NCBI RefSeq assembly: GCF_000275845.1
Contig: NW_006766916.1
Location: forward strand, 190,332-254,331
DNA: 64,000 bases
From: Dichomitus squalens LYAD-421 SS1
Taxonomy: Eukaryota; Basidiomycota; Agaricomycetes; Polyporales; Polyporaceae
Reading direction: 5' to 3'
Shown here: in pieces, positions 11,937-23,579 of the stretch
How the letters are laid out: each line of letters starts with the position of its first letter
Numbering within the stretch: the first letter of the stretch is position 1
Made by a program: the position numbers and the translations under genes
Notes under the pieces: model-generated
The model's database searches: none
The model's input: the letters and a program-made list of their open reading frames with translations, nothing else
What the model was told of the DNA's origin: nothing

Positions 11937-12599
11937 AACGGCAACTTGGAGCATTAGTTTGACTTACTGCTTTCTCCAAGCTGTAAAGAGCACACGCCTT
12001 CCTATACGTTGATTGTCGTGTGTTGAAGTCAAGTAAAATGAGCATGCACAACGCGAGAGGTTTTAAGGCCAATAAGAGTACTAGTCTGCGTTAGTCGACA
12101 TGTCTTACCTCCCGTACGTATTTACGGAACTCGCTCTGTCCTCTACTTATCTCTATGGTCCCAGGTCCCATGCATGAGTACGCGTCGAATTTCTTTGAAG
12201 AGCTCAGTACTTGGTGCACTCGTACAACCCGCCCCTTCGAATCCAACCGTAAATAGCTTGATCAATCTGAGACGATAAGGGGGGATAACTACCGTGCCTG
12301 TCGTTAGCCGACCAGAGTCCGTCGGCACGCGGGGCGTACCCGAACGGGAACCAGTCCGTCTACAACGCCGAGCACGACGAGCTCGCCGTCTCGACAAACA
12401 TCGCAGCATCCGACTTCTGTGCTCTCTACGCTTTGTCCTCGCTCTGTATTGCCGGCCTTCCCGCGTCTTCCATTACATACGTCGGACGCCGCGCAACACC
12501 TCATCCGCCTCGCCTTCCTAGCATGTCGATTGCTAGCTGAATCTCCCACATCTTAGGCTGCTCTCCAGACTTATCTCAAGACGACGGACCGTGATCACC
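11937..12599. other. Divergent promoter region
   Basis: 663 bases between the start of the minus-strand dioxygenase gene and the plus-strand Ser-rich gene. No coding frame was supported. It should contain both promoters, but no clear TATA element was identified. Confidence 0.5.
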
Positions 12600-15514
12600 A
12601 TGGCAGATACACAGCGAGCTTCACAGATACCTGTGATGTCCCCACGTGTGTCTCACAGTGGCAGCAGCTCCTTGGGTGGATTGCCTTCGCCTCATCTTGG
12701 CCTTGTCCCCCCGTCTCGGTATCCCTCTGTGAGCGGCAGCCCAAGCCTCGTTTCGCCCCCTACTAGCCCTTCTCCCCCAAGCAGCGGAGGTGTGAGTACC
12801 CCGTTCCGCACATTCCGCAACTTCCTTTCCTTCGGGAGTAGCAACAAGCACGCACCCAGTCCTGCCGTTCCATCCGCAATCCCCAAGAATCACTTCGGCA
12901 GCCTTGGACCAGTCCGCCGCTCCGTGAATGTGGAACGAAGGGCATCGTCGCCGCAGCTCGCGAGGCGTTCGCAGGACGACTATGTGCTATCCATCGACCT
13001 GCCTCGTCCTGGTGACGAGAAGCCACCTAATACCCGCTCGTCGAAAAGCAGCAACGCCTCTCCAGTATCCCAGTCCCCTCTATCAAGCTCGCAGAGCTCA
13101 GCCGCAGATAGTGCAGGTACGTAATGTTCATTCCACATAAACTATGCACACCAATACTTGTCACAGCTTCGCCGGCTGGTACGCCCGCACTTCTCGCATC
13201 CGAGCTCTCCACCATCCTTGAAGCGGAGACTTCTGGGATCTCGAAGCACCTGCCTAGTCTCGATACCTCGCAGGCAGAGAGCGAGCGTGCGTCTGACATC
13301 AGTCCGAACGCGTTCCAGCCTCAAGCACTTTACCCCCCACCGCGCAATACCCGGCATGGTAGCTCATCGCCATCAAATGATACCTCCGCACTGGATCTTT
13401 CGACGTCGAAGCTCACCAGTGAGGTCCTTGCTGCTCTGTCGGAGACCGGCGGGCAGCAAGACTGGTTGAATGGTGTCGTCGTGGACGACGTACCGTCGGA
13501 TACCGCGATTAGTCGCGAGCGGACGCCGGAAAGTCCGGACACTAGTTTCAACTTGAACTCGCTCGACCCCGACCTCGCCGCGCTGCTCAGCCCCAACAGG
13601 GTGTACGGCAGCAGTACAGAGCCGGCGGTCCTCCTAGCTATAGACGCTATGCCCCCTCCCGCCTCGAGTTCTCCCCCTTCTCCCACAAAGCCTACCTTTT
13701 CTCCTCGAGCGAAGACTGCCGAGCTGCAGGCTAGCACATCCACTCGTCGTATCCCTACCTCCCTCTCCGTCGCGTCCCGTCTCCCTTCACATTCCAGTAC
13801 CATCCCCCGTATTACAAGGTCGGTCTCCGACCGCCCTATCTTTAGTCCAACAGGAAAGTCTGGTCCTCCCTCGCCCATCACGTGCACACCGTCAGGTCGT
13901 GCCATGTCCTCCAGCCCGGAGCGCCCCTCCTCGATGAGTTCTGCTTCCGCTCTCAGCCGGCTCTCGCGCGCCTCCCCCGGAGACATTACCGCCACTGCGA
14001 ACTCTTCTATCCGGCGGCCTGGCAGCAGCGGGAACAGAGAAGAGCGTCGAACACCAGCTTCGCGCCTCATGACCCCCGCGCGACCTTCCTCGTCTTCTGC
14101 TTCCACGAGCACGTCGCGCCCGCCCATGTCGCGGCTACACTCGACACCGAATAGCGTCTGGGAAGCAGACTCAGCGTCTCCGTCCTCGCGCGCCCCATCG
14201 TCGATTGGCACCGCGCCGAGCCGCCTACAGAACCATCGGCCAAGCTTGGACATCGAACGACCACGGCTCACTGGCAGTGTCCGTACGCGCAAGCGTAGTA
14301 CGAGTGTCATAGAGAATCGGGTGACGAGCACTTCCCCTTCCCATCCTCCTGTGTCCCTACCGGCGCCACGGAACATGGCGGACTGGCTTGGGCCGCGGAC
14401 AGCTAAGGCGTTTGCTGCCGCTGGGCTTCTGGACTTTGACAAGGACTCTTCTCCCGCTAGCGCGAGTCGTCCTCCGTCGCGATTCGGACCCTCGCGAAGC
14501 AGCATCGACAGGGACTCGCGATCTCGCTACACCCCATCGCGAATGGCATACTCCGAGGCCGGATCGTCCTCGTCCTATGGCGCGCGCAGCGGTAGCATCT
14601 CGCGCGCGGCTGGCTATTCCGAGAGCCCCTCCACCACGGGCCCCATGAGCGAGACAATGTCTCCCCGCACAGTCTTCTCGAGCGCCTCGACGGCCCCGAC
14701 TTCAGTGTCAGCCTCGTCCCTGAACTCGGAGGTCCAGCTGCTCCAAGAGAAGCACGCGCTCGAGACGAGTGCCCTCCTGAGCGCGCTCGCGGACTCGCAA
14801 CGGACGACGCGGATGCTCCGCGACGAGAACGGGCAGCTGCGCGAGCGCATCCAGATGCTCGAGGACAAGCTTGCGGACGCGCAGGAGCGCATCCAGGCCA
14901 TCCTGTACTCCCAGCCGCCCGCGGTGCCCCCAAACCCTATGTACCCGTCGAAGCGCTATGGGAGCCCGGCGTCGTCTTCGGACCGCCGCCTCCCTGCACA
15001 TTCGCGCACTAGCTCGTTCGTGCGCCGCTCTTCCCCGGGCCCCGCGTTCGTCTCCCCAGAGACGCCATACGATGCCGCGAGTGCGTTTGTGCCTTCGTAC
15101 AGAAAGCGCGCGAGCGTCGAGTCGTCTGTCTTCGCAACGCTCCCGTCTAATATGTCTATGATTATGCAGGAAGAGGGCGCCCCGCCTGATACCTTTACCG
15201 CCTTCTCTCAGAACTCATCCTCTCCACCAGGCTCGCCTACGATGGTACTCGCTAGAGTGAACGCAGGACACAGTCCAAGCGGATATCCATCGATCCCGAA
15301 GGGACCCTCGTCTCGCAGCGGGTATAGCCACGCCGCGAACAAATCCGTATCGTCAGCCGGGAACATCTCGCCGACAACCGCGAACTTCTCCATCATGACG
15401 GGCTCACCAGGCAGTCTGAACCTGCGTCCGGAGCACGAACGTCATCTGGGTGACATGCCGCCACTCGACCTCGATGCAGAGGGGTTCGAGTTTGACGACA
15501 GTTCGTTGCGGTAG
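12600..15514 (+). CDS. Ser/Pro-rich, largely disordered protein with a C-terminal coiled coil
   Basis: Two exons (12600-13116, 13167-15514) separated by a 50-base intron give 954 aa. Most of the protein is Ser/Pro/Arg-rich and predicted disordered, with many SP and SS sites that look like kinase targets. One ordered stretch is the heptad-like segment at about residues 705-770 (VQLLQEKHALETSALLSAL, then TTRMLRDENGQLRERIQML, then EDKLADAQERIQAIL), a clear coiled coil. Another conserved-looking block is NMADWLGPRTAKAFAAAGLL, about 100 residues earlier. The end is DLDAEGFEFDDSSLR. This architecture fits cytoskeletal, polarity or signalling scaffold proteins, but I do not recognise a named family. 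The start ATG follows GTGATCACC and is the first in frame. Confidence 0.8.
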
Positions 15515-16793
15515 CGCGTATGCGCCTACGTATGTCCATGCGTTCTCCTCCCTCTTCGTCCACTCCTTCCGCATTCCTGTCCTTTCCATGTGTTTGCTTG
15601 CTTGTTATGCTCGCGGACATCTCTCTCGCACGGATCGGTCCTGGGTCCTTCGTCTTAACTGGATATACTTACTCGACTTCGCTTCGGATCTAATCTTTCT
15701 TGGCGTTGTCCCCTTCGCCCTTTCCCACTCGTTGATGTCCACGGTCCTTTCGCATCGCTTTCGTTTCCCCTCGTCCCACATCTACCTCACTGCACACGCA
15801 CCCACGTAATATAGACCGTCCATTGCATTGCTGTCGGCGTCGACTGTACCCTCTCACCACACGTTGTTTGTTTAGCTCCTCTGCGCTCTGCCAAAAGTTT
15901 GTACCGTACGTAGAGACCTATTCTAGTCCTGCATTGTACCCGTGTGGTACATCTTGCAGTTGCTCGGTATCTGCTTGGTGTCTTGCTTCATGGTCCTGGA
16001 AGCCACTCTCGATTGCAAGGACTCTAAGATGTTGTCTACCACTTTCACTTGGGAGTGGTTCGGCGTCCGAAGTGAGTCTTCCCGCTGTGTCAGCCTGGTT
16101 GCGAATTCTGATCGATTGCTCCGGAGTGGTGGCCTCCTCAGATCAATTCGTTCGCTCTCGCGACGCTTTTGAATAGTCACTGCCTGTCGCATCAGTGGCA
16201 ACAAAGCGAGCTCGATGGTAGCGGCAGTGGCGCGTATGACCCCCTGCGCCGTTCAAGTAGAGCTGCGCTTTGGTCCTTTGTGACCGTCGGTCTGAACATT
16301 GCGCCGAGTCGCTTGGGCCATAAGAGGAGGAAGGCGTAGTCTGCCCTACGAGTAGCTCTGGTGCTTTGTTCGCGGCCACATGTCGGTGGCCCAGCGACTT
16401 AAAGGCGCGCACTCAGGGAAACGGGTCCAACTACGAACCACCACCGTTCACATTCAATTTCCTCTCTCACATTCGCCATCCGACGACTACTCGTTAGTTT
16501 CTGATCACAGCCATCCCCACGCTACGCATGACTTGTACAGAGACCACTTCAGCACAGAACCAACCTCCCATGGTGGTTGGATCGGAGAATTGTCTTGCAT
16601 CGGACCCAGGATCTGTGAGTTGCTTCTCGCATGCTCAGGTTTTCTGTAGCGTTCATTATCTCTATTGAGATATTCAAACTTGATTGAACATGCAACATGG
16701 TTGACTTACCTTGACGTTCATCATCTTCTCCGTCGCTTTTGGAGCCGCTCACCTCATTTATGCAATAGGTGCGAAACAGACTAGCGGAAAAGC
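15515..16793. other. Intergenic region, no gene seen
   Basis: About 1.28 kb downstream of the Ser-rich gene. It is pyrimidine-rich just after the stop, as expected for a 3' UTR. Open frames are short and lack coding character. Part may be promoter or leader of the orphan gene starting near 16794. Confidence 0.45.
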
Positions 16794-17456
16794 ATGCTGG
16801 CTGTCATTGCTTCGTCGATACGCGTTGTCAGCTTGCCCTTTCATTCCAGAAGGCCCGCGAGTATTGGAACGCCAATCCACATGACAAGGTATAACGTCGC
16901 CTTCTCGCACTTGGCCCTAGATAGAAAGACTGACTTTGGTGGTAAGACCAATGCTCCGAACGAAGTGCATCAGGTTAGTGGCATCTCCCAAAGACAGTTG
17001 CACCTTCCAGCAACGTAATCTATTTCAGAACATCGAGAACTGGCTAGTGTCGAAGAGTTTGCTCCATGGTCCAATTATTGCAGTAAACGAGGTAAGTCTC
17101 GAATATTGTGCTTGCGTCAAGCAATAGTTCACATTGGCTTTTAGAATAACCCGAGCGTACACTCGCTCCCTGAAGCATCGCTACGACCCTCTCCACAGAA
17201 GCGACGAAGTTTGAATATACCCAATCTGCGACCCGTCAGAAGGCTACATATAAGTCTTCCCAACATTCTCACTAGGAAACCAGAGTATCGCAGCCTCCTT
17301 CCTGCTCCTATGCATGGGCAAACAACACCGTCACAATATCAACAATCTAGTGAAAACGAATATGTCTCGCCTCCCACATCCCCAAAGCGCCTGTGGCGTG
17401 CTCTGTCATTCTCATTCAAAGTGCCAGGACATAAGGCAAGGGAGCCCCTATTGTAG
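16794..17456 (+). CDS. Hypothetical orphan protein, three exons
   Basis: A frame from the ATG at 16794 runs to a phase-0 donor after NEVHQ (GTTAGT at 16974). It continues at NIENWLVSKSLLHGPIIAVNE, then splices to NNPSVHSLPEASLRPSPQKR and ends SFKVPGHKAREPLL with a stop at 17456. All three junctions keep phase 0, which supports real exons. The C-terminal half is basic and Ser/Pro-rich (KRRSLNIPNLRPVRRLHISL, SPPTSPKRLWRALSFSF). No known domain is visible. The upstream start is uncertain and another 5' exon is possible. It sits 68 bases before a second orphan gene on the same strand. Confidence 0.4.
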
Positions 17457-17523
17457 TCATAAGGACATTTTTCACATACCGACCTTATAGGTATCCCTAT
17501 CTACTACCTTATCCAACGATACG

Positions 17524-18211
17524 ATGTCGGAACTAGCACGTGAAGACGAAGCGGGACAGGCCGCGTATCGTGAGATCACTACCAGCATCTGTGAGGATGA
17601 ACGCATGGTTAGTTCTACCTACTCCGATGCTACTCAAACATCATGTTCTAACACACGAATATCTAGGTGCCCGAGTTTGTCGAAGAACTCATAGCCCACC
17701 CTGTGTCGTACCCGTCGGCGATATCTCCTGATCCAGAACCGAGCCCCAGTTTAGCGTATGAATTTCCTAGCAACACTCCCCCCGGACCGAGCCTGATAGG
17801 TGATCATTTCAGCGTACAGAAACCGGAGGTAGGCTTATGGCTAGCATCTCCCGAGGTCCCGGACCTGATTTATATCTTGCGGCGATACAGACACTACCCC
17901 CTATCGATCCTGCCTACCGGGTGCTCTTACCCATACTACATGAACTCGACGAAATGACAATCAATCCTCGATGTCGCACGATTGCAGAGGAACACCAGGA
18001 CGAGGACTATTCCCAATTCTGGGAAATATTCAGTCAAGTCTCTGCGAAGGAAATCCTTGACGCAGTCTATGCTATCCGAGCTGGAGTCTTGGACATCCCC
18101 GCCGACCCCTGCAGTCGTGACGATTCGTTCTTGCTAACGACGCTTTTTGTTTTATGGGCTGGTAGCGCAACACTATTGTCGATGTATCTCTACTTCTGTC
18201 ACCTTTGGTGA
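17524..18211 (+). CDS. Hypothetical orphan protein, three exons
   Basis: Exons 17524-17607, 17667-17828 and 17891-18211 join in phase 0 (introns of 59 and 62 bases) to give about 188 aa starting MSELAREDEAGQAAYREI. The middle is Pro-rich (PDPEPSPSLAYEFP). The C-terminal half looks helical and acidic (DPAYRVLLPILHELDEM, EEHQDEDYSQFWEIFSQ, AKEILDAVYAIRAGVLD). It ends with a hydrophobic stretch (LLTTLFVLWAGSATLLSMYL) that could be a C-terminal membrane anchor. I do not recognise the family. It could be a 3' continuation of the preceding orphan, but a clear stop separates them. Confidence 0.5.
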
Positions 18212-19134
18212 TCGACATTGCAGCGACCATCACGAGGGGTACGATTTCATATATCTGCAGAATTGATCGTGTTTGCTGGACGTCGATACAAGATCAAAAC
18301 GCTCGCTAAATGACCACGTCCATAGAATGGTCTTTCCAAATACACACACGGGGCAGATGACATTTATCTATTCGTGCGATCAGCAGCTGTGAGACATACA
18401 TCAGACAAATTCAAGAATAGGCACATAGAGGTAGATCTACTCACCAAACGAGCCGATCGTCTCGTCTTTCAACACGAGTTTGATCAGCCCTTTCGCATAT
18501 GTCTGCGGCAAGGCACTCTCCAAGAATGCTTTACAAGCCGCATCTTCTTCCGGTCCCAATTCTAAGGGAGGGTTGCTATTATTGCTGTTGATGAAGATCG
18601 TACGCTCGTGTGATGTCGCTCACTCAACTACTTGTGGCGGGGAGAAGGCAAAAGCGACGACCTGTAACACGGGAAGCCGCATTATAGCGTTATCGAGGAT
18701 GGACCAGTACAGCGCGAAGTCGGGCAGGTCCCATGAGCGAACGTGAGACATCTCATCGGTATCTCCATTACCGAATTGGACGAGGAGCAACGTGAGCGAC
18801 GGCGGTGCACTGTTCACGAGCTCCAAGTTCGCCTCGAGGCAAGCTTTGCGATAACCCTGCGTCCGCAGCTCTGAGTCGTCTGCAGGAACATTACAGAACG
18901 TCACCACAAGTGTCTCGAGATGTAAGCAAGCGCGGATAGGGAGGGACCTCCAGTGGTCGAGAAGTGCTATGACCAAAGTGATGTCAGTGAGTATCAAGCG
19001 ATTCTAGTGAAGTCACTCACCGAAGGGCCGGTCCAGTAGTCCAGGAGTAGACGATGTCATAACGTATCTGGCCGATCATGCACCCGAGGGGAAACAGTGG
19101 CCATTATGCGAATTGTACCTCATGTAACCTACGT

Positions 19135-19148
19135 TACATCAGGAAAAA
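19135..19148 (+). repeat. Left terminal inverted repeat
   Basis: TACATCAGGAAAAA, the exact complement of 20234-20247. A short palindrome TGTAAC-CTAC-GTTACA overlaps its outer edge (19123-19138). Confidence 0.65.
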
Positions 19149-20233
19149 ATCAGTGTGCTACATCGCCCTAAGTAGACGCCATAGCTGTTATAGTCGCGTA
19201 GCATACCTCGGGGGTACATGGCCTACATAGCGCCCGCCCACAGCTCTGTAGATCAATGTAGATACGCCATAGCTCGTGTATTCTTACCATTAACAGCTTG
19301 TTGTTGCGATAGTAGGCGACAGCAATCTCGAAAATGCATGAAAGTAGATTGATTTACACTACGACAGACTAAATACAGTTGACATATGCTATACAATGAC
19401 GTGTAAATACCCCGGCAAGCATGCTTCCTACATCCCTGACCACCCAACTACTACTACAACACGCGAGACTATTCACAACCATGACAGGATGGGAGGGATG
19501 ATAGCTTGGAGACATAGCGATGCGGAAGGAGGGAGGGTACGAAGGGATGCGCAAGTACGAGACCACCATGACATACCTGTAGTTACCTCCTTGCAAAAGA
19601 GGTCAGAAACTTCTGGATGGACTCTGAGACGTACCTGTGTCTCAGATATCAGAGACGAGACAGTTCAGCACATACCTGTATCAGGAAGGGAGCAAGAACA
19701 GACGGTATGAGACACCTACAGAGCATGGACGTGCCACGTCATTCGCACAGAGCTGCTAAGTGGCTTACGAGACTACAGCAAAAAATGTACAACTTACCAG
19801 CTGCAACAGGAATATCACGATCAAGACAGAACCCAGAGCGAGTAGGAGAAAAGAGCGGAAGACAACGAAGGCAGGCAAAGGGATTGTACAGGGCAAGGCA
19901 AGAACCAAGTCTATCCCGAAGCAAGGGCGTCGGGCAGAGCGACGGGGTACCGAGTCATAGGCGCCCATGTTTAGGGCCGGTGCGAGCTGACTTGGCAAAA
20001 TACATCTGCTACGCTCGATGAGAATGGGCAATATTGAGCCTGCTCCTGGGTCAAATCTGATTGCGAAGTATCGGGTCTTTCTACGTGTGTACTTTGCTAG
20101 GGTTTCAATCACAACGGGGAGCCTAAAAAAAGAGCTGAATACTGAGCGCTACAGATGTCTACATAGCTAGCGCCCTGTGCTACAGAGCTGACGTAGCCTA
20201 CATAGCCGTGGCATGCGGCTCTGTAGAGATTCC

Positions 20234-20247
20234 TTTTTCCTGATGTA
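20234..20247 (-). repeat. Right terminal inverted repeat
   Basis: TTTTTCCTGATGTA, the exact complement of the left repeat at 19135-19148. Confidence 0.65.
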
Positions 20248-21023
20248 CTATCCACCAATTTGGCCTCTGCGTTACTAAGGCGCTGCCACGAGACCCTGCA
20301 GACCCTGTGTATTGATGTCACCTCCTATCTGATCCAAAATATGTTGGAGGTCCAGAAGAGTCTAAGGGCATATCCAAACTTGATGTGGTGCGCGAGTTCG
20401 AGAAGACGGTCGGAGGACTCCGTGACCTGATCGGGGTCCCACGAGCACTCCAAGAAATGTATGGTCAGCTCGTCTACCTCCGCGAAGAGACCGAGGATAT
20501 GGCATAGGGGATGGAAAGTGCCGTCAGATGATTTGCAATGAAGGAGGACCAGCTTCTCGAGGCGTCTATTGTTACAGGTTGGGGATATGTACGAGGCGAC
20601 CGAGCCGAGCTGTAAGCGTGATGAGGAAAGCGATATGTGATGCATCACCAAGTTTCGCAGGAGGGGTAAGCACAACAGGAGGTCGTCCAGTTCTTCAACG
20701 AGGACCTCAGGAAGGTAGGAGTCCGGGTCTGCAGCGAAGATAGTGATGGTTTTAACGTAGGGATGAACGTTTGGCGAGGCGACGAGCCGATAACGGAGAC
20801 ATGATATTCTTGTCGCAGGAGTCAGTCGACAATACACGGTTTCGAAGAGGTGGTATCGGCATGACGGGAGCCAGGCGCGGCAAACGAGAGAGGATGCGGA
20901 GAGTGTTGGAGTGTCGTCATGCAGATGGTCGATGATGTAGTCCACGATTTCTCCCAGGCGTAGGGCTTTGGGACATCCATCCGTGTACGGACTCCCCATC
21001 GCCATCTCCATCTCCATCGCCAT

Positions 21024-21627
21024 CGCTATTCTTTATGTGTTACGTCAGCTTTTGGTGGGAGGAGGACTGAGCAGGAGCATCGTACATACCCGCAGGTCGC
21101 AGTAGGTATCAGCTATGGTTGAAGACCGCTACGGCATCCGTGAACTGAGGAGCCTCCTCAGCACTTGCGTGGACCTTCGGCACGGCGACCAATCTGGGAA
21201 GTATCGTCTATCTGGTGACTCGCCGGGTCCATTCGGGGTGCCGGGCCTTCTGAAGCTTGTTGACGTCAGCACCGTGTGGCGCTTCGGTGTGCTTGTATAT
21301 ATAACTCACTACGAAAGCGCATTGCAGGTGTCGGCATGTTGATTGAGCACGGTAGTTTGCGATAAGACTATTCAAGTGATTCAAATCTATTGATAGCACG
21401 ACAAACGACGGACGCCAGATGGAGATTTTTTTGAACCTCATGTAACGACCCGAGAAATTTCTCATAAGCAGAGTATCCCGTTCAGTCGTAGTTGCTGCTG
21501 CGCCTACGACTACGCAGCACATACTGGCTACATCCAAGATCTCAATTCTGAGGGTGCCTACGTGGTATGAATAGCGTACAATGAATAGAGGACCAAAGAC
21601 TCGAACATACCTAGATACTGCTGACCC
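21024..21627. other. Intergenic region between F-box paralogs
   Basis: About 600 bases upstream of the F-box pseudogene and downstream of the intact copy. It is presumably the promoter of the former. No supported coding frame was found. Confidence 0.45.
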
Positions 21628-23068
21628 TCATTGCAACATGAAGACGTTGAGAATCCCTTTGGCATGAACCCGAGGAAGCACTCGCCCCAAGAACGCGGTG
21701 CAGGCAACTTTGTCCGGGTTCAAGAACACCGAAAGTGCACCTGTATCTCCTCCCACTAGACCTTCAGATAATGCCGCATCTGCGTGGGCAGGGAGAGGTC
21801 CTGAGGGAAAGAAGGCAGCCTCCACCGCCTCCAGTGCTGGCAACGCTATCACTGCATCGTCCAAGTCCCTCCAAACGGCAGCGAGATCAGGATCGTCCCA
21901 ATCTGCAAGACGACCGTCCACTATAGTTGTCTGGAGGACGAAGAACATGATCGACTTGAGCGTGAGAGATGCGGCCTTCACTAGTTCGGTGTTGGCTGTG
22001 ATGCAGCGACTGTAGAATTCCGATGGAGGGAGCTGCTGTCGAAAGACGGGATCAAAGAATATCATCAAGGTGCGGAGACGTTCGCACTGTGCGATGCTGA
22101 ATGTCCTCCTCGTGCTGATATCGGCTGTAGAACGGACAAATATCGTCAAAAAGCTGCGGTTAATGATAAATATGGCACATACTAAGATATTCTTGAGATG
22201 TTGTCTCAAAGTATAGAGAGAAGCAAATGTCGATAGTAAGCTCCTCCAGCGTCTCTCGACAATCGTAGATCATTGTACCGAAGCAGTCGGAGCGCGATAG
22301 TGCCGCGGTGCTAAGAGTGATCTCCTGAAGTGGCCATCTGCTACCGTCCGGTGGGCTATTGACAAAGCTGCAGATCATCCTATCCAGTCCAACTTCGTGA
22401 CCAGGGGTACCGCCGGCGTTACGTAACAGCGTCAGCACTATGCTCCCCCGCAGATGCTTGGCGAGCTCATCAAGGCGACGAGAGGCAGTCGCAAACTCTT
22501 CAATGTCCAAGCCTGCGCACATGGCCCACTGGACGTTCAGTTTTTCCAGCTTTGCAAAGAGCCCAAACAGGAAAAAGAACGGATGGGGAGTGTCAGATAT
22601 ACACTGCATAAGGGCAAGCGTGCCAAGGGATCGGGAGCCACTGGTCGGGGAAATATACGAGTCGTCGAGTGGCTTGCGCGAGGCGGAGAGTGTTACGCGA
22701 CGTAAGGCTAGATGGTGGAGGAGCGGCAAGCACGAGATGATCTGTTCCAGTTCCTCCACCAGGACTTCGGGATACAGGGGCTCCGATACCAGTGTTGTTA
22801 CAAGGAGCATTTTGATGTAAGGACGTACATCTTGGGCGACGTGCAGCCAGTTTCGCAGATGCGGTAAGTCCGCCCGCTGGGAACCAGGAATGCAACGGAT
22901 GATTTGGAAGAGATGGTATCTGCAAGCCGGTAGCCAGGCGCGACATACGAGAGAAGATGCAGCGAGGGTAGTGACGTCGTCGTGGAGGTAATCAATGATG
23001 TTGTCGATGGTCTCTGCCGGTAAGAGGTTGTGCTTGGATGGGCTCTGAAGGATGCTCTGGTTGTCCAT
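21628..23068 (-). CDS. F-box-like protein
   Basis: Two exons (22183-23068 and 21628-22124) separated by a 58-base intron with matched phase give 460 aa. The N-terminal block LLPAETIDNIIDYLHDD then TLAASSLVCRAWLPACRYHL is a basidiomycete-type F-box, with the LPxE-type start and the SLVCRxW signature. The rest is a diverged leucine-rich, repeat-like region: EVLVEELEQIISCLPLLHHL, ALRRVTLSAS, ITLSTAALSR, ETLEELTIDICFSL. The C-terminus has no motif. F-box proteins link substrates to Skp1 in SCF ligases, and this family is greatly expanded in mushroom-forming fungi. No lesion is visible, so it appears functional. A decayed tandem paralog lies downstream on the same strand. Confidence 0.75.
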
Positions 23069-23579
23069 CTCTGAAAATCACGCTATGAGTCGAGTGAGAT
23101 AGAACAATGTAAGAATGCTTGACCTGGCTCTGGTGAAGGCGAAGGGCGGCTAGACAGTCCCTCGGCGATGGACCCGATATAACGGTCCGGCCCGGCATGT
23201 ACCCTACATACGTGACCGTCGTGACGGGCCCGAATAGCCCTCCAGCGCCCAGAGGGTAGAACCGCTGACGCCTACGGACAATAATGTTCATCTTGATGTC
23301 GCGCCTCAGTCGCGCCTCAGCGTCCCAAGCCGAAAAAAACGACGGCGGAAGCCTGGACACCTGCCATTACACTGCACGAAAAACATCTTCTCACCTTTGG
23401 AGATTCACCCAGTCACAGATCTCACAACCACAGCAGCCTTGTTCGCAATCCAACACAATCATTAACAGTAGCCTACGTCGTACATCAATCATGAGCGGTC
23501 TCTCGTAAAGTATCTCGTCATTTTGTCACGTATTATCGAGTCACGCTCCTTCCTCACCATCGCAAGCCCGCGAGCAGGC
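23069..23579. other. Intergenic region
   Basis: 511 bases between the F-box gene start and the 3' end of the secreted DPBB gene, both on the minus strand. It holds the F-box promoter and the DPBB 3' UTR. No gene seen. Confidence 0.5.

Larger units (their letters stand above)
19135..20247. mobile_element. 1.1 kb non-autonomous DNA transposon-like element
   Basis: The segment is bounded by perfect 14-base inverted repeats: TACATCAGGAAAAA at 19135-19148 and its complement TTTTTCCTGATGTA at 20234-20247. It separates two halves of an F-box gene that are contiguous in the neighbouring paralog. The outermost TA on each side could be the duplicated target, as in Tc1/mariner/pogo-type elements. Near both ends are repeated 9-mers (CTACATAGC or CTACAGAGC, either strand), a subterminal pattern common for transposase binding sites. 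No transposase frame was found inside, so it would be a non-autonomous copy. The superfamily is not certain. Confidence 0.6.
18437..21023 (-). pseudogene. F-box protein pseudogene, split by a TIR element
   Basis: Closely related to the intact F-box gene at 21628-23068. The N-terminal part (21023 to about 20325) has the F-box-like LRLGEIVDYIIDHLHDD followed by ASSLVCRAWLPSCRYHLFE and VEELDDLLLCLPLLRNLVMH, all matched in the paralog. Lesions: (1) the frame stops near 20325, where some 40 residues present in the paralog are missing; (2) a 1.1 kb inverted-repeat-bounded insertion interrupts it at 19135-20247; (3) the C-terminal exon (18997 down to 18620, ALLDHWRSLPIRACLHLETL) stops at a TGA at 18620. 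After that stop the same frame stays open (ACKAFLESALPQTYAKGL, matched by ACTAFLGRVLPRVHAKGI in the paralog) to a TAG at 18437. The start codon lies in a GATGGA microsatellite. F-box proteins normally recruit substrates to SCF ubiquitin ligases; this copy is very likely dead. Confidence 0.75.

Noticed and set aside
13330..14505. 391-codon minus-strand frame opposite the Ser-rich protein
   Set aside because: An antisense shadow of a low-complexity coding exon without any domain.
17829..17890. Apparent frameshift in the second orphan gene
   Set aside because: A 62-base intron with canonical ends and phase 0 explains the change of frame.
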